This document shows, in pieces, positions 35,948 to 44,603 of a stretch of DNA of 64,000 nt. Under the pieces are notes generated by a model. That model was given only the letters and a program-made list of their open reading frames with translations, was not told the DNA's origin and did no database searches. Source of the DNA: CAWEDP01 sp963807925 (GTDB taxonomy: Bacteria; Acidobacteriota; Vicinamibacteria; Vicinamibacterales; CAVVIG01); assembly GCA_963807925.1 (NCBI GenBank), contig CAWEDP010000002.1, forward strand, positions 2,170,001 to 2,234,000, read 5' to 3'. How positions within the stretch are numbered: position 1 is the first letter of the stretch; each line of letters begins with the position of its first letter. The position numbers and the translations under genes are program-made.

Positions 35948-35977
35948 TTGCTTAATTTTCTAGCATTGTGCTAGAAA
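35948..35977 (+). promoter_or_regulatory. promoter with overlapping BlaI-type operator
   Basis: A perfect 9-bp inverted repeat, TTTCTAGCA (35957-35965) and TGCTAGAAA (35969-35977), has a 3-bp centre. It covers the spacer and the -10 (TAGAAA, 35972-35977) of a promoter whose -35 is TTGCTT (35948-35953, 18-bp spacer). The predicted transcription start falls on or next to the ATG at 35985, so the blaI-like mRNA may be leaderless. Occupancy by the BlaI-like repressor would block the promoter; autoregulation is inferred from known BlaI/MecI systems. Confidence 0.7.
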
Positions 35978-35984
35978 CTTACGC

Positions 35985-36380
35985 ATGGCTCCGCTGCCGC
36001 CCGCCCCCCTCAGCCGCCGCGAACGCCAGATCATGGACATCCTTCACCGCCGCGGCCGTGCGACCGTCGCCGACGTGCTCGGCGAGCTCACCGGCGAGCC
36101 GGCGTACTCGACCGTCCGCGCCCAGCTTCGCGTGCTGGAAGAGAAGGGCCACCTCCGCCACGAGGAGCAGGGGCTGCGCTACGTGTACGTGCCGGCTGCC
36201 TCGCGCCGTACCGCCCGCCGGTCGGCGCTCAAGCACCTGCTCGACACCTTCTTCGAGGGGTCGCCCGGACAGGTCGTCGAGGCGCTCCTCGGGCGCGAGC
36301 GGACGAGGATGTCCGACGAGGAGCTCGCGCGGATTGCAGCCTTGATCGACGCCGCCAGACGGGAGAAGAAGCGGCCATGA
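35985..36380 (+). CDS. BlaI/MecI/CopY family transcriptional repressor
   Basis: A 131-residue winged-helix repressor. LSRRERQIMDILHRRG near 9, recognition region YSTVRAQLRVLEEKGHLRHE near 41-60, and the wing RYVYVPAASR. The C-terminal helices (ARRSALKHLLDTFFEG) form the dimerisation domain with the protease cleavage region of BlaI-type proteins. It lies immediately after a perfect inverted-repeat operator and overlaps the M56 gene by 4 nt (ATGA). Expected to repress its own operon until the M56 sensor triggers cleavage. Confidence 0.93.
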   Translation: MAPLPPAPLSRRERQIMDILHRRGRATVADVLGELTGEPAYSTVRAQLRVLEEKGHLRHEEQGLRYVYVPAASRRTARRSALKHLLDTFFEGSPGQVVEALLGRERTRMSDEELARIAALIDAARREKKRP

Positions 36381-38065
36381 TCCAGGCGACCCTCCTCCTG
36401 CTGCTGGCGTTCTGCCTCGCACCGTCCCTCGGCCGCCGCTCGGCCGCCGAACGCCATCTGCTGTGGACCGCGCTTCTTGCCGCGGCCGCGCTCGTTCCCC
36501 TGCTGCGGCCGTGGCTCCCCACGTGGGAGCCGGCGTGGGCGCGCGCGGTCGCCGCGGGCCTGCCGGTCCCCTTCGCCGCGCCGTCGGTGGCGCTCGACGC
36601 CGACGCCGTCCCCGTCGTCGTCCGCGCGACGGGAACCGGGCGCGTCGCGCACGCGGTCAGCCCGTTCCTGCTCATCTGGATCGCGGGAACCGCTGCCGTG
36701 GCGGCGAGGCTGGCGCTCGACGCGCTCGCGCTCGTGCGGATGGCGCGCGCGTCTTCACCGGTCGTCGACGATGGCTGGCGCGACCTGGTCCGGGCGACGG
36801 CGCGCGAGCTCGGTCTCCGCCGGCCGATCGCGCTCCTTCAGAGCCGAACCCGCATCGTGCCGGTCACATGGGGGCTCCGGCGGGCCCGCGTGCTCGTTCC
36901 CGCCGACGCCGGCCGCTGGTCCACGGATCGGCGCCGCGCCGTTCTGGCGCACGAGCTGGCGCACGCCCGCCGCGGCGACTGGCTGATCCACCTCGCCGCG
37001 GAGCTCGCGTGCGCGGCCTACTGGTTCCACCCGCTGTTCTGGCTGGCGAAGAGCCGGCTGTGCCGTGAAAGCGAGCGCGCAGCCGACGACGAAGTGCTGG
37101 CCATCGGCGTGGATGGAAGCGACTACGCCGCGCACCTGCTGGACGTCGTGCGGGCCGCACAGTGGCCGGCTCGCAGCTGGTCGCCGGCGCTCGCCATGGG
37201 ACGGCGCTCTCAGCTCGGCCGGCGAATCGCGGCGGTGCTGACGACCAACGCGAACCGGATCGCGGTGTCCCGGCCGAAAGCCGCGGCCGCGGCACTCCTC
37301 GCGTTGGCCGTCACGCTCCTGTTGGGGACGATGACGGTGCGAGGCGGCGGCGTGAACATCACGATCCGGACGACCGGTCTGCCGCCGATGCCCGACGCCG
37401 GCGCCGGCCGCCGCTCCGAACGGCCGGCGGCGCCCGTACGCAGCGTTCGCGTCGCCGCGGTGGACGGTCCCCTGGATGCCGCGGTGACGCCGCCCGACGT
37501 GCTCGAGTATTCGACGCCGCCGCTGTACAGCGAGGAGGCGCGCCGCCTCGGCGTCGAAGGGATCGCGACCGTGGAGGCGCGCATCGCCGCCGACGGCGCC
37601 GTCGGCAGCGCCCGCATCGTCGGCAGCCTGGGGCACGGCCTCGATCAGAACGCGCTCGTCGCGGTGCGGCAGTGGCGCTTTCGGCCGGCCCTCCGCAGCG
37701 GACAGCCGATCCCGGTGTGGGCGGACATCGACGTCGAGTTCAGCCTGCGGAGCGAGGCGGTGAACGAGCTGATCGCGAACGACATGGCGACGCGCGTCGG
37801 ACCGGGCGTGGCACCACCGCACGTCGTTCGGACCGGCCCGATGCTGCGGGCGTGGCGCGGTCGCGAAGACGAACGCCACGGCACCGTCGTGCTCGACGTC
37901 GTGCTGCTCGAGAACGGCTCGCCGAAGATCGTGCGCATTCTCCAGTCGGTGGATCCCCAGCTCGACGAGCGCGCGGTGCGGAACTTCGAGGAGTGGCGCT
38001 TCAGCCCCGCAATGAAGGACGGCCGGCCGATCAAAGTGCGGATGAATGCCGAGGTGAGGTTCTGA
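36377..38065 (+). CDS. BlaR1-like M56 metallopeptidase with two TonB C-terminal domains
   Basis: A 562-residue membrane protein. Membrane segments at about 1-18, 24-42, 92-118 and 305-322 enclose an M56 zinc peptidase with HELAH near 194 and downstream ESERAADDEVLA supplying the third ligand. After the last membrane segment come two TonB-C domains: YSEEARRLGVEGIATVEARI to VRQWRFRPAL (375-455) and a second ending FEEWRFSPAMKDGRP (470-560). The penicillin-binding sensor of BlaR1 is missing. It presumably relays an envelope signal to the BlaI-like repressor; what the TonB domains sense or pull is unknown. Stop overlaps the msrP start (TGATG). Confidence 0.9.
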   Translation: MIQATLLLLLAFCLAPSLGRRSAAERHLLWTALLAAAALVPLLRPWLPTWEPAWARAVAAGLPVPFAAPSVALDADAVPVVVRATGTGRVAHAVSPFLLIWIAGTAAVAARLALDALALVRMARASSPVVDDGWRDLVRATARELGLRRPIALLQSRTRIVPVTWGLRRARVLVPADAGRWSTDRRRAVLAHELAHARRGDWLIHLAAELACAAYWFHPLFWLAKSRLCRESERAADDEVLAIGVDGSDYAAHLLDVVRAAQWPARSWSPALAMGRRSQLGRRIAAVLTTNANRIAVSRPKAAAAALLALAVTLLLGTMTVRGGGVNITIRTTGLPPMPDAGAGRRSERPAAPVRSVRVAAVDGPLDAAVTPPDVLEYSTPPLYSEEARRLGVEGIATVEARIAADGAVGSARIVGSLGHGLDQNALVAVRQWRFRPALRSGQPIPVWADIDVEFSLRSEAVNELIANDMATRVGPGVAPPHVVRTGPMLRAWRGREDERHGTVVLDVVLLENGSPKIVRILQSVDPQLDERAVRNFEEWRFSPAMKDGRPIKVRMNAEVRF

Positions 38066-39006
38066 TGACCAGGATTCCAAGCTCCGAGATCACCGACAGG
38101 CAGCTGTATCTGAACAGGCGTCAGTTCATCGGGACGGCGCTCGGGGCCGGCGCGGCCGTGGCGGCCGCGCGACGCCTCGACGGGCAGCAGCCGGCGCCGC
38201 ACCGCGCGAAGCTGAGGACCGTCCCGAGCCCGCTCAGCACCGCTGAGACCCCGAACAGGTGGGAGCACATCACCACCTACAACAACTACTACGAGTACGA
38301 GGCCGGATCGGGACCCGGACCGTCGCGCCTCGCGCGGAACGTCACGCTGCCAGAGGCCTGGGCGATCTCGGTCGAGGGCGAGTGCGCACGGCCCGGCCGG
38401 CTGATCCTGGAGGACATTCTCAAGGGCGAAACGCTCGAGGATCGCACCTACCGCCATCGATGCGTCGAGGCATGGTCGATGGTGATTCCCTGGGTGGGCT
38501 TTCCGCTGGCCAACCTGGTCAGGAAATGCGAGCCGACATCGAAGGCGAAATATGTCGAGTTCACGAGCCTCGTCGATCGGCGGCAGATGCCCGGGGTCGG
38601 TTCGGACGTCCTGCTGTGGCCCTACGTCGAAGGGCTGCGACTGGACGAAGCGCTCCATCCCTTGACGCTCCTGGCCGTCGGCTTGTACGGCGAGGTCCTG
38701 CCGAACCAGAACGGCGCGCCGCTGCGGCTGGTCGTCCCCTGGAAGTACGGTTTCAAGGGCGCGAAGGCCATCGTGAGGATCCGGTTCCTCGAGCGGCCGC
38801 CGATCGGATCGTGGCAGCGGGCGTATCCGCAGGCATACGGGTTCTACGCCAACGTCAACCCGGCCGTGGATCATCCCAACTGGAGCCAGGCCACGGAGCG
38901 GCGCCTGCCGTCGCCCTTCAAATCGACGAAGACGCTGCTCTTCAACGGCTACGCCGACCAGGTCGCGAGCCTCTACAGCGGGATGGACCTGCGGAGGAAC
39001 TACTGA
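38065..39006 (+). CDS. msrP: protein-methionine-sulfoxide reductase catalytic subunit MsrP
   Basis: A 313-residue periplasmic molybdoenzyme (formerly YedY) that repairs oxidised methionines. The twin-arginine signal RRQFIGTALGAGAAVAAARR is near residues 18-37. The molybdenum-binding Cys lies in HRCVEAWSMVIPWVG near 132. PLRLVVPWKYGFKGAKAI near 220 and the C-terminal FNGYADQVASLYSG complete the family. Its start overlaps the M56 stop, putting repair under BlaI/M56 control. The heme partner MsrQ is not beside it, so electrons must come from elsewhere in the genome or another donor. Confidence 0.93.
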   Translation: MTRIPSSEITDRQLYLNRRQFIGTALGAGAAVAAARRLDGQQPAPHRAKLRTVPSPLSTAETPNRWEHITTYNNYYEYEAGSGPGPSRLARNVTLPEAWAISVEGECARPGRLILEDILKGETLEDRTYRHRCVEAWSMVIPWVGFPLANLVRKCEPTSKAKYVEFTSLVDRRQMPGVGSDVLLWPYVEGLRLDEALHPLTLLAVGLYGEVLPNQNGAPLRLVVPWKYGFKGAKAIVRIRFLERPPIGSWQRAYPQAYGFYANVNPAVDHPNWSQATERRLPSPFKSTKTLLFNGYADQVASLYSGMDLRRNY

Positions 39007-39025
39007 CCGGCCATCGTGAATGGGC

Positions 39026-40411
39026 TCAGTCCCGCCTGGAGAGCACCCACCGCGGCGTCATGCCGGCGTGCTGCAGGAGGTAGTCGCGCGCGGCATCGAG
39101 CCGCTCCAGCAGTCGCGGGAAGTCCACGCGGCGCAGGCGGCCGTCCTGCTTGAGAATCTGACCCGCGACGAACACCGTGTCGATGTTCGAGGTATCCGCG
39201 CAGATGACGACCGTCGCCACCGGATCGATGATGGGCGCGACGTTCACCTGATCGGTGCGGATCAGGATGAGATCCGCCTGCTTGCCCGGCGTGATGGTGC
39301 CGATCTTGCCGTCGAGCGCGCACGCGCGGGCGCCGTCGATCGTCGCGAACTCGAGCACGTCGCGATGCGTCAGCGTCGGCGCGAACGCGATGTCCGGCGT
39401 GTCGGTGAACGCCAGGATGCGTTCCTGCACGAGGGCCGTGCGCATCTGCGTGAACATCTCGCCCGGCACGCTCGACACGACGTCGATGCTCAGCGACGGC
39501 CGCACGCCCCGCGCCACCAGGCGGCCCGTCGGCGGCACGCCGTGCCCCATCAGCATCTCGACGAACGGCGCGACCGAGGCCGCCCCCCCCGTCTGCGCAA
39601 TCAGGTCGAGCTCCTCGTCGGTCGAGTCGGTGCAGTGGATGTAGGTGGTATCGGGCCCCATCAGCCCGAGCTGATGGAGCGTCAGCACGTGATTCACGTG
39701 CACGCCGGTCAGGCGCATGCCCACGTGGACGCTGATCCGGATCCCCAGCTCCCGCGCCAGCTTCCAGTCGTGTACGGCGACCTCCGGCTGCGTGTTCCCC
39801 GGCGCGCGGGCCGCCAGCGCCAGGGTCAGCAGCTGGTCGTCGGACTGGAAGTACGTCTTGCGGATCCGGCGGATGTCCTCCGGGTGCGCGAGGGCGCTGT
39901 ACGCCCACCACTCGCTGCCCACCGGGACACCGTGGGCGTACACGGCGCGAATGCCCGATTCGGCCAGCCCCATGACGGCCGCGTCGGCGTGCTCCGGCGT
40001 GTTGTTGACGTGCGACCAGTCGAGCAGCGTCGTGACGCCGGCGTTGATTGCCTCGAGCGCTCCCATCAGGTTCGCGATGTAGACGTCCTCGGCCCGGTAC
40101 TGCACGCCGATGTTGTCGAGCATTCCGGCGAAGTACTCGTCCAGCGTGCAGCTGGGCAGGACGCCGCGCACCGGCGTCTGCCACGTGTGGCGATGGGTGT
40201 CCACGAAGCCGGGCATGACGATGTGCCGGCTGGCGTCGATGACGTTGGCATTGGGCTCGGCGGTCAGGCCGCGGCCGACGCCGGCGATCGTGTCGCCGTC
40301 AATCAGGACGTCGGCCGTCGACAGGTCGCCGATCGCCGGATCGAGCGTCAGGACGTATCCGCCGCGCAGGAGCGTCTGAGTGCTCCGAACGTGCAGCGCG
40401 CCTCCGATCAT
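39026..40411 (-). CDS. amidohydrolase family protein (chlorohydrolase-like)
   Basis: A 461-residue cytoplasmic metallo-dependent hydrolase of the TRZ/ATZ (S-adenosylhomocysteine deaminase-like) group. MPGFVDTHRHTWQTPVRG near 65 supplies the first HxH; HVGMRL near 225 and HCTDSTDEE near 252 the next His residues. GTITPGKQADLILI near 375 is the C-terminal composite-domain signature. No signal peptide. It lies 1 nt after CHEGN copy f, as last gene of a run with metallo-hydrolase and CHEGN genes. Substrate (deaminated or dechlorinated heterocycle, or imidazolone) is unclear. Confidence 0.88.
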   Translation of the reverse strand: MIGGALHVRSTQTLLRGGYVLTLDPAIGDLSTADVLIDGDTIAGVGRGLTAEPNANVIDASRHIVMPGFVDTHRHTWQTPVRGVLPSCTLDEYFAGMLDNIGVQYRAEDVYIANLMGALEAINAGVTTLLDWSHVNNTPEHADAAVMGLAESGIRAVYAHGVPVGSEWWAYSALAHPEDIRRIRKTYFQSDDQLLTLALAARAPGNTQPEVAVHDWKLARELGIRISVHVGMRLTGVHVNHVLTLHQLGLMGPDTTYIHCTDSTDEELDLIAQTGGAASVAPFVEMLMGHGVPPTGRLVARGVRPSLSIDVVSSVPGEMFTQMRTALVQERILAFTDTPDIAFAPTLTHRDVLEFATIDGARACALDGKIGTITPGKQADLILIRTDQVNVAPIIDPVATVVICADTSNIDTVFVAGQILKQDGRLRRVDFPRLLERLDAARDYLLQHAGMTPRWVLSRRD

Positions 40412-40412
40412 G

Positions 40413-41366
40413 CTAGCGGGCCGGCGGCGCGCCTGGCGAGGGAGGAGCCGCGCCGCGCGCCGGCGGCGCGCCCGGCACGTTGCCGCAGTCCTGCGCGCAC
40501 TTGGCGGGCTGCTTGTACACGTCCTTCAGCTTCTTCCGGTACTCGGGATACATCGTCGCCGCGCCGCCACGAACGGCTTCAAGCGGCAGACCGTACAGCT
40601 TCGACATCTCGTCGAGGAAGGGATTGGTCCCGGGCAGGTAGTGCGGCACGTCACCCTCCTTGCGCGGGATCTCGACCTGCGGCTCGCAGGGCTCGGGCAG
40701 CACGCGGGTGGCCGGATCGAACTGAAAGCTCGCGTTGCGGATGAACGGCTCCTCGAAATAGATCGGATCGTCGACGATCATCGTGACCGTCATCACGTTG
40801 CCGTGGCGGGCGTACTGCTCCATGATCGTCGCCTGATCGCTGTGCGGCACGCCGTTGCGCCACACCATCCCCTCCTTGAGGTGCGTCGTGGACGCGACGA
40901 GAATGTCGCCCTCCCAGGTCCCTGTCGAGAAGCCGCCGGCCGTGTGCTCCGCGTACGGACCGGGGTGCGGACGGCCGTCCATCCAGATGGTGTGCGGGGC
41001 GCGATCGACAGTGCCGGTGATGTGCCACGCCGTCACGCGGCCGGAAATCGGATCCGTGTCGGCCGTCATCCTGAAGCTCTGCGGCCCCATGACGATGTAC
41101 TGGCTCGTGTACAGAATGCACTGCCGCTCGGGCATGGTCTGAATCGAGATCTGCCAGGCGTCGGCGCGGGCCCGCCCCTCGTCGTTCAGCGGCAGGCCGG
41201 TGTAGTCGCCGATGCGCGGTCCCGGCGCACGCTCGAGAAAGTCCTCGTGCAGGCGGTTGGCCCAGGTGCCGGACAGATCGAGCTCGGCGAACGCCGGCGC
41301 GCTCGTCGCGGCCAGCCCCGCGAGCGCGACGGCCCACACACACAAACGCGACGCCACCATCCTCAC
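40413..41366 (-). CDS. CHEGN-related exported protein (copy f)
   Basis: A 317-residue exported protein. Signal peptide 1-27 (APAFA), then LDLSGTWANRLHEDF, GPRIGDYTGLPLNDEGR, GTWEGDILVASTTHL near 148 in place of the GHWEGDTLVVETTNF block, and VDDPIYFEEPF. The C-terminus has Cys pairs (EPCEP; KCAQDCGN) instead of CHEGN, then a Pro/Ala tail GAPPARGAAPPSPGAPPAR. It looks like a subfamily with the same central fold. Located 40 nt after copy i and 1 nt before the amidohydrolase. Confidence 0.68.
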   Translation of the reverse strand: MRMVASRLCVWAVALAGLAATSAPAFAELDLSGTWANRLHEDFLERAPGPRIGDYTGLPLNDEGRARADAWQISIQTMPERQCILYTSQYIVMGPQSFRMTADTDPISGRVTAWHITGTVDRAPHTIWMDGRPHPGPYAEHTAGGFSTGTWEGDILVASTTHLKEGMVWRNGVPHSDQATIMEQYARHGNVMTVTMIVDDPIYFEEPFIRNASFQFDPATRVLPEPCEPQVEIPRKEGDVPHYLPGTNPFLDEMSKLYGLPLEAVRGGAATMYPEYRKKLKDVYKQPAKCAQDCGNVPGAPPARGAAPPSPGAPPAR

Positions 41367-41406
41367 ACCCTCACTTCCTCGAAGCCTTCGGTTTCACTGG
41401 CGGAGC

Positions 41407-42279
41407 TCACCACCGCGCCGAGCACGACGTCGGGTCCCACTTCGAGCCGTCGGCCTCCTTCTTGAAGTTCGTGCTGAGAATCAGCTGCGTGGTCAGGTAT
41501 TTCGAGTCGTCCACGAGCGACGTCACGACGAGCCACTGCGTGTTGTCGGGCCCCTTCATCAGATCCCAGTACTCGGTGAGCGTCGCGCCGGCGCTGTACG
41601 GAATGCCGTTCTTGCGCAGGTAGCCGGGCCGCAGATGCGTCGTCGTCACCTTGAGCGACCCGAACCGCGGGGCCGCGGGTCCGCGCCCGCGGGCCGCTTC
41701 GGCGGCGCGGCCGCCGCGTCCGGCGGGCGTGCCGGCCGCACTGGTGGACGTCGGCTGACCGCCGATCGTGGCGTCGACGCCGGCGCCGCGCTGCGCGCGC
41801 GGCGTTTCCCAGGCCGCCACCGAGTCGCCCTGCCACGTCGGCTCGCCCCCGGGCGCCTTCCAGTCGCCGAAGTGGAACAGCCGCGTCTGCGTTCCGGCGT
41901 CGAACTCGGCCTTCAACGTGTTGTCGTCCTGCCACGTGATGTGCACGCGTCCAGGCACGCGAATGAGGGCGGGCGCCCCGTACGACTTGCACTGCTCGCC
42001 GGCGGCCTCGTCCTTGGCCGGATCCCACGCGTCGGCGATCTTCTTCGCCTCGGCGTTGATCGGCAGGCTCGCCACGTCGCCGACCGCGGGCGTCACCATC
42101 CGCCATCGCCAGTCTTCCGAGACGACCGACACCCAGTAGCCCGTCAGATCGATCGGCGCGGCCGTCCGCGCCGGCGGCGGCGGCGCTCCGGGCCCCTGAC
42201 CTCTCCCGCCCTGGCCGAACACGATCGCCGAGCCGCTCATCACCGCCGCGACGATCGCGATCCCTGTCTTGTGTCGCAC
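41407..42279 (-). CDS. exported protein, distant relative of the CHEGN family (copy i)
   Basis: A 290-residue exported protein. Signal peptide to about residue 22, followed by a Gly/Pro-rich linker (GGRGQGPGAPPPPAR). IDLTGYWVSVVSEDWRWR, SLPINAEAKKIADAWDP and VTTTHLRPGYLRKNGIPYS align in order with copy f, but the GxWEGD motif reads PTWQGDSVAAW and there is no CHEGN. A second GR-rich insert lies near 185-205. A single C-terminal Cys (TSCSARW). Membership of the family is inference from order and partial motifs. Confidence 0.6.
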   Translation of the reverse strand: MRHKTGIAIVAAVMSGSAIVFGQGGRGQGPGAPPPPARTAAPIDLTGYWVSVVSEDWRWRMVTPAVGDVASLPINAEAKKIADAWDPAKDEAAGEQCKSYGAPALIRVPGRVHITWQDDNTLKAEFDAGTQTRLFHFGDWKAPGGEPTWQGDSVAAWETPRAQRGAGVDATIGGQPTSTSAAGTPAGRGGRAAEAARGRGPAAPRFGSLKVTTTHLRPGYLRKNGIPYSAGATLTEYWDLMKGPDNTQWLVVTSLVDDSKYLTTQLILSTNFKKEADGSKWDPTSCSARW

Positions 42280-42367
42280 GCTACGCTCTCCTGTCCAATC
42301 CCGGTCGACGCGCGGCCGGCGGGCCCGACAAGGTCCGCCAAGACAGACCCTGCCGTGGTCCCGTCAG

Positions 42368-43363
42368 CTAGGGTGACTTCGTGAGCGACTTGAACACAGC
42401 CTCCACGAACATGCGGGTGGTCCACGCCCCCGAGTCCGATCCGTACCGCTTGCGCCATCCCTGGGTCGGGTCGGCCTTCTGCACCTCGTCGAGCGTCATG
42501 CCCTTCTTGATCGAGTCCTGCACGCGGTCGCGGATGATCGTCACCATGTCGCGGTAGTCGACCAGATCCGACTTGTCGCACAGCCGGCCGTGGCCGGGAA
42601 TGACAACCGTGCCGCCCTCCTGCCACACCAGCGGCGTCGGGATCATGGCGAGCGCAATCAGCCGATTGAGGCTGTCGATGGTCCCCTGGATCGAGCCGCC
42701 CTTCTCGAGATCGATCACCGGAAACCGCATGGTGTCGAGCACGTCGCCGACGACGAGCACGTCGGAGCGTCGGAAGAGGACGGCGCTGTCGCCGTCGCTG
42801 TGGGCGGCCGGCTGGGCGAACACCTGAATCGCCTCGCCGTTGAGATACAGGTCCTTCTCTTTCTCCCCGAGCGCCGCGGAGTACGAGGACGTGGGCCAGG
42901 CGCCGCTCGGATACGCGGCTTGCTTGCCGACCGGCGCACTCAGGCGCGCCAGCACGTTCTCCTCCGCGAAGACGACCGCGCGCCCGCCGGCAGATGCGAT
43001 GTCGTTCAGACCGCCGGTGGGAATGATCGACTGCCCGGCTGACGACAGCTTCTCGTTGCCGCCCACGTGATCGGGATCCGCATTCGTGTTGATGATGTAG
43101 CGGATAGGCTGCTTCGTGATGGCGCGGATTGCTGCGAGCACCTGATCCGCCTTCGCTGACGACCCGGTGTCGACAATCACCACGCCGTCGGCACCGATCT
43201 GCACGGCGATGTTCGCGCCGGCGCCGGCAATCATGTAGAAGTGCGGGTGGATCTGCAGCACCTCGATGTCGCCGGCGGCTCGAGACGGCTGCTGAGCCGC
43301 AAGCGGAACCACCGCGATCGCGCCGACGGCGGCCATGGCAGCCGACCGTGTTTTGAGCCTCAT
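42368..43363 (-). CDS. exported metallo-beta-lactamase-fold protein with altered metal motif
   Basis: A 331-residue protein with signal peptide 1-23. Fold markers: IAVQIGADGVVIVDTGSS near 52, INTNADPDHVGGNE near 92, AAHSDGDSAVLF near 187, VVGDVLDTM near 205 and VIPGHGRL near 255. In most of this family the second motif is THxHxDH; here the first two ligands are Asn and Asp (NADPDH), so the Zn1 site is probably incomplete. The remaining His/Asp residues could still bind one metal. Start of a minus run that continues with copies i and f and the amidohydrolase. Confidence 0.8.
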   Translation of the reverse strand: MRLKTRSAAMAAVGAIAVVPLAAQQPSRAAGDIEVLQIHPHFYMIAGAGANIAVQIGADGVVIVDTGSSAKADQVLAAIRAITKQPIRYIINTNADPDHVGGNEKLSSAGQSIIPTGGLNDIASAGGRAVVFAEENVLARLSAPVGKQAAYPSGAWPTSSYSAALGEKEKDLYLNGEAIQVFAQPAAHSDGDSAVLFRRSDVLVVGDVLDTMRFPVIDLEKGGSIQGTIDSLNRLIALAMIPTPLVWQEGGTVVIPGHGRLCDKSDLVDYRDMVTIIRDRVQDSIKKGMTLDEVQKADPTQGWRKRYGSDSGAWTTRMFVEAVFKSLTKSP

Positions 43364-43429
43364 GGCTCCATCCTAACTCAGCGCCAGCCAAATGAAATCG
43401 CTGACGGTTCCGGACGCGCCACCCCGCCG

Positions 43430-43459
43430 GTGACGGTCCGTCGGCACGACTGCTAGAAT
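43430..43459 (+). promoter_or_regulatory. probable extended -10 promoter
   Basis: TGC-TAGAAT (43451-43459) is an extended -10 with GTGACG (43430-43435) 18 bp upstream. It would drive the small basic protein gene at 43542 with a leader of about 75 nt. Confidence 0.4.
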
Positions 43460-43541
43460 GTGAAAATCAGGAGATGCGGTGGGAGGCCGTTCGGGCACGC
43501 CCGGACCCGCCGCGCCTGCATCGCCGACAAGGACGGGGCCC

Positions 43542-43748
43542 ATGGCACAGCGATCACGCCCGACCATCACCAAACGACAGCGCGAACAGGCTCGCATCGC
43601 CAAGCAGAAGGACAAGGCCGCCCGGCGCGCCGAACGGGCACAACGACCGCGGCCGTCGGCCGGCACCGACGGCGTCGATCCTGATATCGCCGACATCCGT
43701 CCGGGACCGCAGCCGCCCGCCGACTGGCAGATCGAAACCGACGAATAG
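43542..43748 (+). CDS. small basic protein of unknown function
   Basis: A 68-residue protein: an Arg/Lys/Gln-rich helix (TKRQREQARIAKQKDKAARR) over residues 9-28, followed by an acidic, Pro-rich tail ending DWQIETDE. The composition suggests nucleic-acid or ribosome contact. I do not recognise a named family, although similar short basic proteins are common in acidobacterial and proteobacterial genomes. ATG 43542 is chosen; the frame extends 21 codons upstream with low-complexity sequence. Confidence 0.6.
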   Translation: MAQRSRPTITKRQREQARIAKQKDKAARRAERAQRPRPSAGTDGVDPDIADIRPGPQPPADWQIETDE

Positions 43749-43984
43749 GCCGGAGGGCGACCTCGCCGGGGAGGCCCGTCGAGAGAGCGCGGACACGCCC
43801 CCGCGAGACGCTGGCAGCCGCCATTCCCACGACGGCAGGTCGTCTCGACTCTTCCCCACGACATCCAAACGCGCGGAATCGGCTCGCCAGCCGGTGCGGC
43901 TCCTTGCCGGCGCGCCCCGTTGCCGCTACCATCCCGCATCGCACCGACGGGTCAACACGCGCCAGCCATGCAGGGAGGTCGCCC
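43749..43984. other. intergenic region, nothing recognised
   Basis: 236 nt between two plus-strand genes, the second with GGGAGG before its ATG. No promoter, hairpin with T-tract or small ORF with coding character was found. Confidence 0.4.
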
Positions 43985-44545
43985 ATGGTCGCTCTGTCCG
44001 CGCTCTGGATCCCGATTCTGCTGTCGGCGATCATCGTCTTCGTGCTCAGCTCCCTCATCCATATGGCCACCCCGTGGCACAAGGACGACTTTCGACGGCT
44101 CCCCGACGAGGACAGGGTGCTGGACGCGCTGCGCGGCTTCTCCCTGCCGACGGGCACCTACACCCTTCCGCGTCCAGCCAGCAGGAACGAGATGAACTCT
44201 CCGGCATGGGCCGAGAAGGTCAGACGAGGCCCCAACCTGATGCTGCAGGTCATGCGCAACGAGCCGATGTCGATGGGCCGCAATCTCGGCGCGTGGTTCC
44301 TGTACTCGATCGTCATCGGGATATTCGCCGCCTACGTGGCGGGCCGGGCCCTCGGCCCCGGCGCCCCGTACTTGTCGGTCTTCCGCTTCGCCGGCACGAC
44401 GGCGTTTCTCGGCTACACCGCCGCCCTGTGGCAGCTGTCGATCTGGTACCAGCGACCGCTGCTGACGACGATGAAGACGACCGTTGACGGGCTGATATAC
44501 GCGCTCTTCACGGCCGGGACGTTCGGCTGGCTCTGGCCGCGCTAG
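43985..44545 (+). CDS. polytopic membrane protein of unknown function
   Basis: A 186-residue protein with four predicted membrane helices: about 5-27, 100-122, 130-152 and 160-180. A conserved-looking cytoplasmic or periplasmic loop between helices 1 and 2 contains MATPWHKDDFRRLPDEDRVLDALR. I do not recognise a named domain. GGGAGG lies 7 nt before the ATG. A solitary gene upstream of CHEGN copy g. Confidence 0.72.
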   Translation: MVALSALWIPILLSAIIVFVLSSLIHMATPWHKDDFRRLPDEDRVLDALRGFSLPTGTYTLPRPASRNEMNSPAWAEKVRRGPNLMLQVMRNEPMSMGRNLGAWFLYSIVIGIFAAYVAGRALGPGAPYLSVFRFAGTTAFLGYTAALWQLSIWYQRPLLTTMKTTVDGLIYALFTAGTFGWLWPR

Positions 44546-44603
44546 CGACCGGCGCGCCAGCCGCCCGCGCGTTGGGTTACGATCGTCGGCAGGGGAAGAA
44601 TCC

